DNA of 37,461 nucleotides from Euryarchaeota archaeon Ods02 (GCA_028751075.1 JAQZDA010000019.1:1-37461); one strand, 5' to 3'. Counted from the stretch's first letter, positions 8,426-17,869 are shown. The notes: generated from the sequence alone by a model not told the origin. Made by a program: numbers and translations.

Positions 8426-9601
8426 TCAGTACGCTTTTTCGAGTACGCTGACGAGGTCGTCCTTCTCTATCTCCGTAGGGTTAGCCCGTATAGCAGGTCC
8501 CATGTAGACGGCGGCGTTCGCCGCGATGGACTCTATCTCCGCCTCCTTCACCCCTAGCTCCGACAGCGAGGTCGCGACGCCGACGTCCTCCATCAGCTCT
8601 CGGAATGCGTCGCCGGCGAGCGGAGCGTCGAGCTTCCGGTCAGCGACGGGGGCGCCCAGCCTCTCCGCCAGCATCCCGTACCTGCGTTTGGTCTCGTCGT
8701 CTCCGTTCTCCACGTTGTAGTCGACGACCTCGGCGGCGACGGCGGCGAGCGCGTCGCCGTGCGCGACCTCGGGGTGGAAGGCACCTACTCCGTGAGCGAG
8801 CGCGTGCGTCGCGATGACTCCCGCTGTGGTCTCGCAGAACCCCCCGAGAGTGTCGACGACGGTCATCTCGTCTCTGGCGTGGCTGTCGCCTTCCACGCTG
8901 TCAGAGAGGTGGTTGCCGACCTCTTCCACGCCTCGTAGCGCGAGCGCGTCGGTAACAGGGTCGTTACGGGTGCTGACGAAGGCCTCGTTGAGGTGGCAGA
9001 AGGCGTCGAAACCCGTCCGTGCCGCGAGCTCCGGCGGCATATGCATAGCTATCTCGGGGTCGACGACGGCTTCCACTGGAACCAGGGGGCGGCCGCCGAA
9101 ACCGACCTTCGCCGTCTCCTCCTCGTTAGTCACGACCGCCCATGGGTCGACGTGGCTGCCGGTGCCGCTGGTCGACGGAACAGCTACCACGGGTGCTGCG
9201 ACGTCTACGGATAGATCCCCGCTGGCGTAGTCCCACACCTGTTCCTTCGTCGGTGTTCCGCCGAAGGCTGCGATGGAGAGAGCAGCTGTCTTCGCCGTGT
9301 CCAACACGCTTCCGCCGCCGAGCGCCACGACGACCTCGGGGTCGTCGCTGGCTTCCACGCAGCCGACGACGGTCTTCAGCGTAGGGTTGGGGTCGACGTC
9401 GTCGAAAACCGAGGACGAGACGTCTGCTTCCTCTAACGACTCAACGACGTCGTCGAGCACCCCTGACTCCTGCATCGCCGACCTCGTGGTGACGAGATGT
9501 GCTTCGTCGCCGTACGCAGCCGTGACGTCTCCCACGTCTTCTCTGCGGCCGCGTCCGAAATGCAGCTCCGTCCGCGAGTGGTTGTAGTCGAAGTCTTCCA
9601 T
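8426..9601 (-). CDS. Iron-containing alcohol dehydrogenase family protein
   Basis: NAD(P)-dependent group III alcohol dehydrogenase of 391 aa. The nucleotide-binding GGGS motif is in VVALGGGSVLDTAK, and PSTSGTGSHVDPWAVV follows. Metal ligands appear as Asp and His in TGFDAFCHLNEAF and as the His residues of THALAHGVGAFHPEVAHGDA, so the catalytic iron (or zinc) site is complete. The ATG at 9601 (MEDFDYNHSRTELHFGRG) begins the conserved domain; the open frame upstream to 9679 is unlike protein. The family reduces aldehydes and ketones, but the substrate cannot be told. It is convergent with the prenyltransferase gene. Confidence 0.88.
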   Translation of the reverse strand: MEDFDYNHSRTELHFGRGRREDVGDVTAAYGDEAHLVTTRSAMQESGVLDDVVESLEEADVSSSVFDDVDPNPTLKTVVGCVEASDDPEVVVALGGGSVLDTAKTAALSIAAFGGTPTKEQVWDYASGDLSVDVAAPVVAVPSTSGTGSHVDPWAVVTNEEETAKVGFGGRPLVPVEAVVDPEIAMHMPPELAARTGFDAFCHLNEAFVSTRNDPVTDALALRGVEEVGNHLSDSVEGDSHARDEMTVVDTLGGFCETTAGVIATHALAHGVGAFHPEVAHGDALAAVAAEVVDYNVENGDDETKRRYGMLAERLGAPVADRKLDAPLAGDAFRELMEDVGVATSLSELGVKEAEIESIAANAAVYMGPAIRANPTEIEKDDLVSVLEKAY

Positions 9602-9882
9602 GGTGGACGTTGGAGAGCCCCATCCATAATTCGAACGGAGCGATGTCGGGAACGGTAGAGTCGCACGGGTCCACGCCACCTGGAAGAGGACCGGGGGTCT
9701 CTACATCGTCCTCTACCGCGTCTATGACGTAGGACCGCCTGTCCAGTCGACGCCACCGCCGTAATACTCTGTCTCTACGCCTCGTAGCTCCACTCCGAAG
9801 GGCTATCCGCGGCAGCAGTCGCATGTATGCGGTAGGCTCCGGCATCCGCAACCCCTATTGCACGTCCACGACGAGCTAGACC

Positions 9883-11247
9883 ATGGCAGTACATCCTATC
9901 GACTACCGCTACGGAAGCAGCGAGATGCGGGGTGTCTGGAGCGAGGAGAGCAAGCTCAGGCGGATGCTGGAGGTCGAGACGGCGCTCGCTGAGGCGCAGG
10001 AGGAAGCCGGCATAGTGCCCGAAGGCGTCGCAGCGGAGATAGCGGATGCGGCGGAGGACGTCGAGCTAGAGCGTGTGAAGGAGATCGAGGAGGAGATACA
10101 CCACGACGTCATGGCGGTGGTGCGCGCCGTCGAGGAAACTTGCGAGGGAGACGCCGGCGAGTACGTCCACCTCGGCGCGACGTCGAACGACGTCATCGAC
10201 ACCGCCGACGCCCTCCGCCTCCGAGACAGCCTCAACCTCCTGCAGCAGCGGCTGGAGAACCTCCTAGATGCGCTAGTGGAGAAAGCGAGCGAGCACCGTG
10301 AAACCGTCTGCATCGGCCGCACACATGGCCAGCACGGCGTACCGACGACCTGGGGGCACAAGTTCGCAGTCTGGGCGAGCGAGATAGACCGACAGCTCGA
10401 CCGGCTCGAAGACCTCCGCCCACGGTTAGAGGTCGGGCAGGTGAGCGGCGCCGTGGGTACGCAGGCGTCGTTCGTCCGACGGCTCGACAGCGACCGCGAG
10501 GACGAGGTGAGGCAGGCGAGAGAGGTCAGCCGGAGGACGATGGAGAAGCTCGACCTCAGGGAGGAGGAGATCTCGACGCAGCTGGTGGCGAGGGACCGGC
10601 ACGCCGAGTACGTCCAGTGGCTGGCGAACGCCGTCACCACGCTCGACAAGATATGTACCAACGTCCGCAACATGCAGCGGACGGAGATAGCTGAGGTGGA
10701 GGAGGGTTTCGGCAGCGATCAGGTGGGGTCGAGCACGATGCCGCACAAACGCAACCCCGTGAAGAGCGAGAACGTCTGCGGCCTCGCCCGAGTCGTCCGC
10801 GGCTTCGTCGAAACCCAGCTCCAGAACAACGTCCTCTGGGAGGAACGCGACCTAACGAACAGCGGCAGCGAACGCGTGGTGTTCACGGAGGCCAGCGTCC
10901 TCGCCGACCACTGCATAGACCGCACTACGGACGTAGTCGAGGACCTCGGTTTCCACGAGAAGGAGATAAAGGAGAACCTCGAGATGCTGGACGGCGTCAA
11001 CATGGCCGAAGCTGTCATGATGGAGCTCGCCCGTCGCGGGTTCGGCCGGCAGCGCGGCCACGAAGCCGTCCGACGAGCGGCGATGCGCGCTCACGAGGAG
11101 GGTATCTCGATGGAGGAGAGCATACGGATGGACGACGAGATAGGCGGGGAGTTCACCGACGACGAGCTCGACGTGTTGCTCGACCCCGAGGGATACACGG
11201 GCACCAGTGGAGAACGGGTGGACGAGGTCGTCGACCGCCTGAGCTAG
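9883..11247 (+). CDS. purB: Adenylosuccinate lyase
   Basis: Cleaves SAICAR and adenylosuccinate, releasing fumarate, in IMP and AMP synthesis. The 454-aa protein has the fumarase/aspartase superfamily signature STMPHKRNPVKSEN (flexible catalytic loop with the active Ser), GRTHGQHGVPTTWG with the catalytic His, and GATSNDVIDTADALRLRDSL. The start MAVHPIDYRYGS at 9883 matches the normal N-terminus. It converges with the UbiB-like gene, with only 17 bp between stops. With purA 7 kb away it closes the IMP-to-AMP branch. Confidence 0.96.
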   Translation: MAVHPIDYRYGSSEMRGVWSEESKLRRMLEVETALAEAQEEAGIVPEGVAAEIADAAEDVELERVKEIEEEIHHDVMAVVRAVEETCEGDAGEYVHLGATSNDVIDTADALRLRDSLNLLQQRLENLLDALVEKASEHRETVCIGRTHGQHGVPTTWGHKFAVWASEIDRQLDRLEDLRPRLEVGQVSGAVGTQASFVRRLDSDREDEVRQAREVSRRTMEKLDLREEEISTQLVARDRHAEYVQWLANAVTTLDKICTNVRNMQRTEIAEVEEGFGSDQVGSSTMPHKRNPVKSENVCGLARVVRGFVETQLQNNVLWEERDLTNSGSERVVFTEASVLADHCIDRTTDVVEDLGFHEKEIKENLEMLDGVNMAEAVMMELARRGFGRQRGHEAVRRAAMRAHEEGISMEESIRMDDEIGGEFTDDELDVLLDPEGYTGTSGERVDEVVDRLS

Positions 11248-11264
11248 CTGCTCGGCTCACTTGC

Positions 11265-13112
11265 TTACGGCCAGCACTCCGAACTAACGTTTTCGCCGTC
11301 CTTCCCGGCTTCATCGGCGTCTTCGCCCTCGTCCTCCCACTGCTGTATCCTGTGACGTGTGGCGACGTACTTCGGCCCCAAGACCCCGCGGTCGCCGCTG
11401 CGGAGGGAAAGCCAGGTCAGGAGGAAGAACAGGACGCCGACCGCCATCGACGGCAGGGCGAAGATCGAGTCCGCCGTGTAGAGGACGGTGCCGGCTACGA
11501 GGAACGACGCGCCCAGGGTCGCCTGAAGCGTCCGACGGTCGTTCTCCCGGGAACGCCGCGTGAGCTCGTTCTTCACCTCCTCCAGCGAGGGTTCCTCGTC
11601 CCCGCTGCGGTCGCGAGCCACCTCGGGCGGCTGTCGGAAGACACTGAGGTCGACGCCCAGCCACCGGTGGAGGTCGAGCAAGAAGGAGGTCAACGGCCGA
11701 TTCCCTTTCAGGTAAGGTAACGGAAGATCGAGTCGGTCCAGGCTTTCGTCGACGCGGTCGAGAGCCCTGTAGCCTCTGCTGTCATTCATCTCCTGGAACC
11801 GCGGCAGCGTCTCCGCGTCCATCTCGTCGACGAAGAACTCGTACAGCTTCCGGCTGAAGTCGTAGTCGGGTGCGAGGCTGGCGCATAAGCCGTCGAGTCC
11901 GAAGTTCGCGCGCATACCCAGGATGACCTCCTGCGGGAACCTCAGGGGGTAGTCGTACAGGGTCTCGTCGATCCGGCGCTCTATCTCCTGCATCTCCTCG
12001 GCGTCGACGTCGCCGCCGGAGACGTCCCGTATCATCATCTCCGTCGCGTCGTAGAGGACGCTGCGGGGTACGTCCTCCGCTAACGCCCCCATGTCTTCGA
12101 CGGCTTCCACCACCATCTCGGGGTCGCGGAGGCCGACGCCCATGAACATACGCGTCCACTTCCTCTGGACTTCGGGGTCGGGTCGCTGGCTGATTCCGTA
12201 GTCGTAGATGACGACGCGGCCGTCCGGCGCTACCGCGAGGTTGCCCTGATGGGGGTCCGCCTGGAAGACGTCGTGTTTGAACGCCATATGGAGGTAGGCG
12301 TCCGCGAGCGCGTCCACGACCTCTTCGACGTCGTGACCCTGTCGCTCTATCTCCTCCGTGTGCTTCACCGCGATACCTTCCTCGTACGACATCGTCAGCA
12401 CCTTCTCCGTCGAAACCTCGGGGTAGGCTTCCGGGATGATCACACGGTTATCGAGGCCGTCACGCTCGAAGTTCCTCCGTATCTCGGTCATGATCTCCGC
12501 CTCCCTATCGAAGTCCATCTCCTCCCTGATGGTGCGTTCTAGTTCGTCGACGATGCTCTCCGCGGACTCAGCATGGGACTCCTGACCGAGATAACGGAGG
12601 AACCACTGGACGAAGGGGGCGAGGAACCTGATGACACTGAGGTCGGCTTTCACGACGTCCTCCAATCCCGGCCGCCGGATCTTCAACACGACTTCGTCGC
12701 CGCGGTAGACTGCGCGGTGCACCTGTGCGATGGAGGCGCCGGCCAGCGGTTCCTCTTCGAAGCTGTCGAAGACCCGGTCAGGGTCACCTATCTCCTCCTC
12801 CAGCCGCTGATGCACCAGGCTGTACTCCTCCGGCGGCACCTCGTCCTGCAGTCGCTCCATCGCCTGCACGTAGACGGGTGGCACGAGGTCGGGGCGGGTT
12901 GTGAGGAACTGAGCGAGCTTGATGTACGTCGTACCCAGGTCTTCGAAGGCTTCGGCGACGGCTTCAGCACGATGCACCCTGTCTTCGTGCGATAGCTCAC
13001 GGGGGCCTCCGAACAGCAGAAAACGTCGGCGGTCGCGGACGTGTACGAGGAACAACGGTGTCAGAGCTACCACTGCCTGCAGGAACCTCCGCACCACCTT
13101 CGTCGCCCTCAT
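11265..13112 (-). CDS. ABC1/UbiB (AarF) family protein kinase-like protein
   Basis: Atypical kinase-like ATPase of 615 aa. Family hallmarks in order are the KxGQ-type region LGTTYIKLAQFLTTRPDLVP (Gln kept, Gly replaced), the Ala-rich loop PLAGASIAQVH that replaces the P-loop, the ATP-binding Lys in VVLKIRRPG, the catalytic DPHQGN and the metal-binding IYDYGISQ (DYG for DFG). Two hydrophobic C-terminal helices (roughly residues 535-575) should anchor it to the membrane, as in bacterial UbiB. Family members support quinone or isoprenoid lipid metabolism. Proximity to a UbiA prenyltransferase is suggestive but they are 3 kb apart. A charged tail ends in ECWP. Confidence 0.9.
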   Translation of the reverse strand: MRATKVVRRFLQAVVALTPLFLVHVRDRRRFLLFGGPRELSHEDRVHRAEAVAEAFEDLGTTYIKLAQFLTTRPDLVPPVYVQAMERLQDEVPPEEYSLVHQRLEEEIGDPDRVFDSFEEEPLAGASIAQVHRAVYRGDEVVLKIRRPGLEDVVKADLSVIRFLAPFVQWFLRYLGQESHAESAESIVDELERTIREEMDFDREAEIMTEIRRNFERDGLDNRVIIPEAYPEVSTEKVLTMSYEEGIAVKHTEEIERQGHDVEEVVDALADAYLHMAFKHDVFQADPHQGNLAVAPDGRVVIYDYGISQRPDPEVQRKWTRMFMGVGLRDPEMVVEAVEDMGALAEDVPRSVLYDATEMMIRDVSGGDVDAEEMQEIERRIDETLYDYPLRFPQEVILGMRANFGLDGLCASLAPDYDFSRKLYEFFVDEMDAETLPRFQEMNDSRGYRALDRVDESLDRLDLPLPYLKGNRPLTSFLLDLHRWLGVDLSVFRQPPEVARDRSGDEEPSLEEVKNELTRRSRENDRRTLQATLGASFLVAGTVLYTADSIFALPSMAVGVLFFLLTWLSLRSGDRGVLGPKYVATRHRIQQWEDEGEDADEAGKDGENVSSECWP

Positions 13113-13186
13113 AACCGGGGTGTTGGCCGGCGGACGTGGTAGTTCTGACGGAGTTTCCAGGAAAGCTGTGTCTGGAGGTTAGGTCG

Positions 13187-14221
13187 TCAGACGTCGGTTC
13201 GTTCGACTCCGTCGAACTCCAGTACGAAGTCCTCGCCGAAAGCGGTCGCCGGAGTCTGGAACCCGGGTTCGACGTCCTCTATCCGTGAAGCGGCTTCGAC
13301 GGCGGCGGACGCTGTGAACGCGTACGTCTCCGGTGTCCGGAGCCGTGCCTCTGCCCGTTCGCCACTATCCTCGTCCACTGCCTCTGCCCAGATACGGGCT
13401 TCACCGGTCCTGCGTTGCTCCTCGTCTGGGCCGGTGAAGGTCGCCTCCACAGCGGCCTTCAAAGCGGATTGGATGACGCGGCTACGGGTCAACGGCCCGA
13501 GGGTCTCGGCGACGCGTGCGAGCGTCGACACCGTCCCACCCAGTCCGACGTAGGTCTCGATGTCCTCGGCGCCCGTCGAGTGGTACGCTGTGACGACGTC
13601 GCCGAGAGGGAACAACGCGGCGCTGGTCTCCCCCGCTCCGAAGTCGATGGTGCGTTTCCTCGACGCGGTAGGTACCTTCCGGAGGCCACCGTCCTCCCTG
13701 ACGAAGCAGCCGCGGCCCAGACCCTCCACCGCGGTCTTCGCGGTGCCCTGCGACGGCGAGAGGATGGTTTCGAAGCCGACGGCGAGATGCGATACGTCGG
13801 GGACCCTGTCCGCCACGTACGCAGCGAGACAGTCACTGGGGACGACGTCGAAGCCCACGCCAGGTAACAGCGATACCTCCGCGACCCTACCTTCGGCGTC
13901 CCTGCTCTCGATTCCGCGGAAGACGTCGACCTCACCCGTCAGGTCGAGGTACTCCACCCCGTGTTCGAGACAGGCCTCCACCGCTTCGTGGTAGGTCTTC
14001 GAGAACGGTCCCGCGCAGTTCAGCAGGGCGTCGTAGCCCTCCAGTTCGTCCTCCATCTCGTCGACGGTGAAGCAGTGGTGGGTGAGGTTGTGTTCCTCCG
14101 CCTGACTCTCCAGCTTCCCCGCGTCACGTCCGGCGATAACGGGGTCGAGGCCTCGATCTACTGCTTCTTCGACGACCAGCTCGCCCGTGAAGCCGTAGCT
14201 TCCGTACACCAGCAGGTTCAT
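13187..14221 (-). CDS. Saccharopine dehydrogenase-like / trans-acting enoyl reductase family oxidoreductase
   Basis: A 344-aa NAD(P)-binding protein. The Rossmann start MNLLVYGSYGFTGELVVEE has a GxxGxxG dinucleotide loop, followed by VIAGRDAGKLE and LLNCAGPFSKTYHEAVEACL, both typical of the saccharopine-dehydrogenase-like group that includes mycobacterial trans-acting enoyl reductases. LLPGVGFDVVPSDCLAAY is another family segment. The ATG at 14221 is chosen because the fold starts there and a TATA-like box lies 28 nt upstream. Archaeal members have been proposed to act on lipids or isoprenoids, but the substrate here is unknown. It is divergent from nadE. Confidence 0.82.
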   Translation of the reverse strand: MNLLVYGSYGFTGELVVEEAVDRGLDPVIAGRDAGKLESQAEEHNLTHHCFTVDEMEDELEGYDALLNCAGPFSKTYHEAVEACLEHGVEYLDLTGEVDVFRGIESRDAEGRVAEVSLLPGVGFDVVPSDCLAAYVADRVPDVSHLAVGFETILSPSQGTAKTAVEGLGRGCFVREDGGLRKVPTASRKRTIDFGAGETSAALFPLGDVVTAYHSTGAEDIETYVGLGGTVSTLARVAETLGPLTRSRVIQSALKAAVEATFTGPDEEQRRTGEARIWAEAVDEDSGERAEARLRTPETYAFTASAAVEAASRIEDVEPGFQTPATAFGEDFVLEFDGVERTDV

Positions 14222-14243
14222 GGCTGGCTGATTGTGGTGGGCT

Positions 14244-14254
14244 GTATTAAAAAC
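14244..14254 (-). promoter_or_regulatory. TATA box of the saccharopine dehydrogenase-like gene
   Basis: GTTTTTAATAC on the minus strand, centred 28 nt upstream of the ATG at 14221, giving a leaderless transcript. Confidence 0.5.
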
Positions 14255-14308
14255 GGAGGCTGCGGGAGAACCCGCCTTCACAGGAGGGAAGACCTTAGGG
14301 GTAGCTGG

Positions 14309-14316
14309 ATTTATCC
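14309..14316 (+). promoter_or_regulatory. TATA box of nadE
   Basis: ATTTATCC at typical spacing for transcription starting near 14338, which leaves a short leader before the nadE ATG at 14357. Confidence 0.45.
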
Positions 14317-14342
14317 GGCTATAGATGGAACTACGGAGCATG

Positions 14343-14350
14343 AAGGAGGA
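14343..14350 (+). promoter_or_regulatory. Shine-Dalgarno site of nadE
   Basis: AAGGAGGA ends 6 nt before the ATG at 14357. It is one of the few clear ribosome-binding sites in a window dominated by leaderless starts, and it fixes the nadE start. Confidence 0.6.
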
Positions 14351-14356
14351 CGCGCT

Positions 14357-15130
14357 ATGGAGGTAGAAGCAGGGGAGGCACGGGAACGGACGACGGAGTT
14401 CCTGACAGGGTACGTAGAGGACGTCGGAGTCGACGGCGTCGTCCTCGGGTTGAGCGGCGGCATCGACTCCGCGACCGCCGCCGCCGTCGCCGTCGACGCC
14501 TTAGGCAGCGACAGCGTCTACGGACTCGTCCTGCCGGTGGGATCCAGCGACACCGAGAACATGAGGGACGCCAGAGAGCACGCCGAGCAGCTGGACATCG
14601 AGTTCGACACCCTGGACATCAGCGGGGTCGTAGAGGAAGCCGTCGACCTAACCGGAGTAACGGACCGCGAGGCCGTCGGCAACCTCAAGGCACGTGTCCG
14701 GATGTGCGTGAACTACCTCTACGCCAACGAACGAAGTCGGCTGGTGCTCGGCACCGGCAACCGCAGCGAGATTCTTCTTGGGTACTTCACGAAGTACGGC
14801 GACGGCGGAGTCGACGTCTCCCCCCTCGGTGGCCTGTACAAGACCGAGGTCCGGGAGCTCGCCCGTGAGATAGACGTGCCGGAGAAGTTAGTGACGAAGA
14901 CGCCGACGGCGGGGCTGTGGGAGGGACAGACCGACGAAGACGAGCTCGGCGCCCCCTACGACGTCGTCGACGTGGTGCTTGAGGAGGCCGTGGACCGTGG
15001 TAACACGGTCGAGGAGGCTGCGGACGCCGCCGGCTGCACCGTCGACGTCGCGGAGAACCTGCTGGCGCTGGTGAAGCGGTCGGAGCACAAACGCAGGACT
15101 CCGCCGTATCCGGACTTCGGCAGAAGCTGA
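14357..15130 (+). CDS. nadE: Ammonia-dependent NAD synthetase
   Basis: Converts nicotinate adenine dinucleotide to NAD with ATP and ammonia. The 257-aa protein has the PP-loop LGLSGGIDSATAAAVAV, then LGTGNRSEILLGYFTKYGDG, LGGLYKTEVRELA and TPTAGLWEGQTDEDELG, all NadE signatures. It lacks the glutaminase domain of longer NadE forms, so ammonia must come from solution or from a partner. The start at 14357 is supported by the Shine-Dalgarno site, and the frame upstream is antisense to its divergent neighbour. Confidence 0.96.
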   Translation: MEVEAGEARERTTEFLTGYVEDVGVDGVVLGLSGGIDSATAAAVAVDALGSDSVYGLVLPVGSSDTENMRDAREHAEQLDIEFDTLDISGVVEEAVDLTGVTDREAVGNLKARVRMCVNYLYANERSRLVLGTGNRSEILLGYFTKYGDGGVDVSPLGGLYKTEVRELAREIDVPEKLVTKTPTAGLWEGQTDEDELGAPYDVVDVVLEEAVDRGNTVEEAADAAGCTVDVAENLLALVKRSEHKRRTPPYPDFGRS

Positions 15131-15193
15131 CGGCTGCGCGAACTCGCTGCTCCGTCAGCTCAGACTGACCCCCCGGCTCGAGCTCCGGCGTCG

Positions 15194-15400
15194 TCAGAGC
15201 CTCTCTACGTTGACGGCTCTTGGGCCTTTGTCGGCTTCCTCGACCTCGAACTCCACCTCCTCGCCTTCCTCGAGATCGGGTCCGCCGACGTCTTCCATGT
15301 GGAAGAAGACGTCGTCGTCTTCGTCTTCGTCGGTGTCGTCACGCTCTATGAATCCGTAGCCCTTCCTGTCGTGGAAGAACTTCACCGTACCTGTTACCAT
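15194..15400 (-). CDS. cspA: Cold shock domain protein
   Basis: A 68-aa single cold-shock domain that binds single-stranded RNA or DNA. RNP1 is KGYGFI and RNP2 is VFFHMED, preceded by the standard opening MVTGTVKFFHDRKG. Between RNP1 and RNP2 there is an acidic loop (RDDTDEDEDDD), longer than in most bacterial CspA, that fits a high-salt proteome. The C-terminus EEADKGPRAVNVERL is typical of haloarchaeal homologues. A TATA-like box at 15439-15448 implies a leader of roughly 17 nt. Confidence 0.93.
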   Translation of the reverse strand: MVTGTVKFFHDRKGYGFIERDDTDEDEDDDVFFHMEDVGGPDLEEGEEVEFEVEEADKGPRAVNVERL

Positions 15401-15438
15401 TTCGATCGCTTCCAGCCGTTAGTTAGCAGCGAGGTAAC

Positions 15439-15448
15439 ATAAATAATA
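15439..15448 (-). promoter_or_regulatory. TATA box of cspA
   Basis: TATTATTTAT on the minus strand in a very AT-rich pocket, about 43 nt upstream of the cspA ATG, so the mRNA probably has a short leader. Confidence 0.45.
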
Positions 15449-15495
15449 CGGTGAAGGGGGTGTCGCAGGTTCCAGCGGTTCAGCTCGCGTCAGAT

Positions 15496-15807
15496 CTAGT
15501 CGTAGTCACGCCACTTGTGGTCGCACTCCGTGCAGATGTAGAACCGTGTCTCGCTCTCGTCCGCCGCCCGCGTCTGCTGCAGGTACCAGTGCGCTTCCCC
15601 GTGACCGCATTCCGGGCAGGTCTCCTCCGTCACCGGCAGCCCCTTGTCCTCGGCGTCCTCCAGCACTGTGACGTCTTCGCGGCCGCCTTCCTCCGTAGTG
15701 GTGTAGTCGACGTCTTCGTCGCGGACCTTGACGGCGCCGCAGCTCTCGCACTCGAACGTCCCGTCCTCCAGGTACATCATCGACCCGCACTCGGGGCAGA
15801 ACTCCAT
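15496..15807 (-). CDS. tfs: Transcription factor S (TFIIS-like)
   Basis: Archaeal transcript-cleavage factor of 103 aa that reactivates backtracked RNA polymerase. The N-terminal zinc ribbon is MEFCPECGSMMY followed by ECESCGA; the C-terminal TFIIS-type ribbon is ETCPECGHGEA with CTECDHKWRDYD. The acidic pair needed for RNA cleavage is present in TRAADESETRFY. The ATG at 15807 begins the first ribbon; an ATG at 15831 would add eight residues of doubtful value. It is transcribed in the same direction as the helicase upstream of it and cspA downstream, but is probably a separate unit. Confidence 0.93.
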   Translation of the reverse strand: MEFCPECGSMMYLEDGTFECESCGAVKVRDEDVDYTTTEEGGREDVTVLEDAEDKGLPVTEETCPECGHGEAHWYLQQTRAADESETRFYICTECDHKWRDYD

Positions 15808-15877
15808 GTCTGCGGAAACACGTCCGGTCACTTCAACTCTTCGTAGTCCCTGAAGCAGATGGAGACCGAGGGCTTAC

Positions 15878-17869
15878 CTAGTCAGGGTCTTCATCGACCT
15901 CGAGCTCGGCGACGACCTCCATCGGCTCTGCGCCGCCTTCGATCAACCTCGCCATCTCACCCGCTTCCTCTGCTTCGAGGAACTTCTCCGCCGCCACCTC
16001 CCCCACCCCGGTTATCTCGTCGTCGCGGAGCAGCCACTCCTCGTTCAGCTTCTCCACAGCTCTCTCGGTGTCGACGTTCCCCAGAAGCTTCTCGTTGAGC
16101 CTCCGGTAGCCGTCTCCGGCGGCGGCGACGTTCGCCAGCGTCTGTTCGGCGTCGTCCGCGAACGTGTACGTGACACCGGTGCTTTCGACGTCGCCACGTA
16201 GCAGGTCGAGCGCAACCTCGTCCTCCGTCCGCTCCATCGAACCATGGTAGACGGCGTCGGGTTCCGCGAGCACGTAGACGACGCCGCGGTCGTGGTAGTC
16301 CGGTCTTCCGGCGCGGCCGAGCATCTGCTCGAACTCCTGCACCGACAGCCACTCTATACCCATCGCCAGCCGCTCGAACACCACCTGGCTGGCGGGGAAG
16401 TCCACGCCTGCGCCTAACGCCGCCGTGGTGACTACGGCTGCTACGTCGCCTTCCTCGAACCGGCGTTCGACCTCGCCGCGTTCGCCGCCCGACAGACCGG
16501 CGTGGTAGGCGACCGCGCTCGCATCCATCGCGCCTGCGAGCTCGTGGCATCGGCGGCGGCTGTTGGTGAAGACGATGCTCTGTCCGCGGTAGCCCTTCGA
16601 CGACTTACGGTTGAACTCCCGCTTAACCAGTCGGTCCACGATATCCTTCTTCTCCAGCGAGGACGCGAACGTCAGATGGCGTTCGATGGATACCGGTCGT
16701 TCGCTGTGTTCGACGACGCGGGCGTCCAGCTGTCGGCCGAGGCCCCTGGCGTCACCCACGGTCGCCGACAGATACACCCACTGTGCGTCCGGATAACGGT
16801 GTCTGAGCCGCGTAATGGTGCCGTCGAGCTCTGGTCCGCGGCTCTCGTCCTCTATCTCGTGGACCTCGTCGACGACGACGGTGCCGACTTCTCCGAGCCC
16901 ACGTCCCGTACGTAACGCGTGGTCGAAACCCTCGTAGGTTCCGACGACGACGTCGGCGTCGGCGTCGTATCCGCTGCCGCCCGCCGACAGTCTGTTGCTG
17001 CCGACCTTCAGGGTTACGTCGACGAAAGGATACCGTTCCTTGAACCGCTGGTGCTTCTGGTTCGCGAGCGCCACCAGCGGCGCGAGATAAAGCATCTTAC
17101 CTCTTCCTTCGAGCGTGTTCTGGACGCCAGCGAGCTCTCCGATCAGGGTCTTACCAGTCGCCGTCGAGCTCACGACCAAGACGTCTTCGCCGTCGAGCAC
17201 TCCGGCTTCGACGGCGCGGCTCTGCACCGGCAGCAGGCTGTCGAAACCCACGGCGTCCTCCAACCTGCTGTCGAGCTCGAGCTCGGTTACCTGGACTTCG
17301 TCGACGTCCTCTGTGGCTTCCACGGTGTCGAACCGCGTGAGCTCGGGGTCGACGCTGCCCTCCAGGAGGTCCACGAGCTTGCCTACGCTTCCGACGTCCC
17401 TGAGGAGGCTGTCGAGGTTCTCCCTGACCTCACGCGACAGCCCCGCGTACTCCGCCTCCCGTCGGAACTCCCTGCGGCCGCAGCCGACGCAGATCTCCTC
17501 CCCCGAGTGCTCGACGCCGCTGTCGACCTCGTTTATCTCTCCGTCGAGGAGGCAGTGCCGGCAGAGCTGCGTAGGGCGGACGTCGAGCTGGTAGGCGTCC
17601 ATCGCGCGTTCGAACCTGCCGACGTCGCGGACGCTCGCACGTTCGGGTATCAGGAGCTCGTCAGCCATACGCGCGAGCTCGACGAACTCCTGAGGGTCGC
17701 GGGGCTCCGGCGCTGCGTCTCCGTCACCGTCCACGCGGAAACCCGTGGGTCGGGGGCCCTGCGGCCGCTCGCCGATCTCCATCTCTCCCGACAACACGGA
17801 CCTCCCGCTCCGGCTGGCGAATACCTGGTACTCCCCGTCACCCATCGGCTTGACTGCTACCCTGAGCAT
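15878..17869 (-). CDS. Ski2-like DEAD/DEAH helicase with N-terminal zinc finger
   Basis: Superfamily 2 helicase of 663 aa. An N-terminal accessory domain carries CRHC at residues 103-106 and CVGC at 127-130, a probable zinc site. Helicase motifs are Walker A SSTATGKT (about 234-241), motif II DEVH (334-337), motif III SAT (368-370) and motif VI QMLGRAGRPD (515-524). The C-terminus contains a helix-hairpin-helix-like stretch (DDEITGVGEVAAEKFLEAEE). The architecture resembles an uncharacterised group of haloarchaeal Ski2-type helicases rather than Hel308. Its ATG directly follows the stop of the secreted-protein gene (TAG then ATG), so the two are cotranscribed. Whether it acts on RNA or DNA cannot be told. 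Confidence 0.9.
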   Translation of the reverse strand: MLRVAVKPMGDGEYQVFASRSGRSVLSGEMEIGERPQGPRPTGFRVDGDGDAAPEPRDPQEFVELARMADELLIPERASVRDVGRFERAMDAYQLDVRPTQLCRHCLLDGEINEVDSGVEHSGEEICVGCGRREFRREAEYAGLSREVRENLDSLLRDVGSVGKLVDLLEGSVDPELTRFDTVEATEDVDEVQVTELELDSRLEDAVGFDSLLPVQSRAVEAGVLDGEDVLVVSSTATGKTLIGELAGVQNTLEGRGKMLYLAPLVALANQKHQRFKERYPFVDVTLKVGSNRLSAGGSGYDADADVVVGTYEGFDHALRTGRGLGEVGTVVVDEVHEIEDESRGPELDGTITRLRHRYPDAQWVYLSATVGDARGLGRQLDARVVEHSERPVSIERHLTFASSLEKKDIVDRLVKREFNRKSSKGYRGQSIVFTNSRRRCHELAGAMDASAVAYHAGLSGGERGEVERRFEEGDVAAVVTTAALGAGVDFPASQVVFERLAMGIEWLSVQEFEQMLGRAGRPDYHDRGVVYVLAEPDAVYHGSMERTEDEVALDLLRGDVESTGVTYTFADDAEQTLANVAAAGDGYRRLNEKLLGNVDTERAVEKLNEEWLLRDDEITGVGEVAAEKFLEAEEAGEMARLIEGGAEPMEVVAELEVDEDPD

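Noticed and set aside
9602-9882. Possible upstream extension of the alcohol dehydrogenase gene and an Arg-rich minus-strand ORF.
   Set aside because: Neither resembles the acidic proteome; the conserved ADH fold starts at 9601. I see only intergenic DNA.
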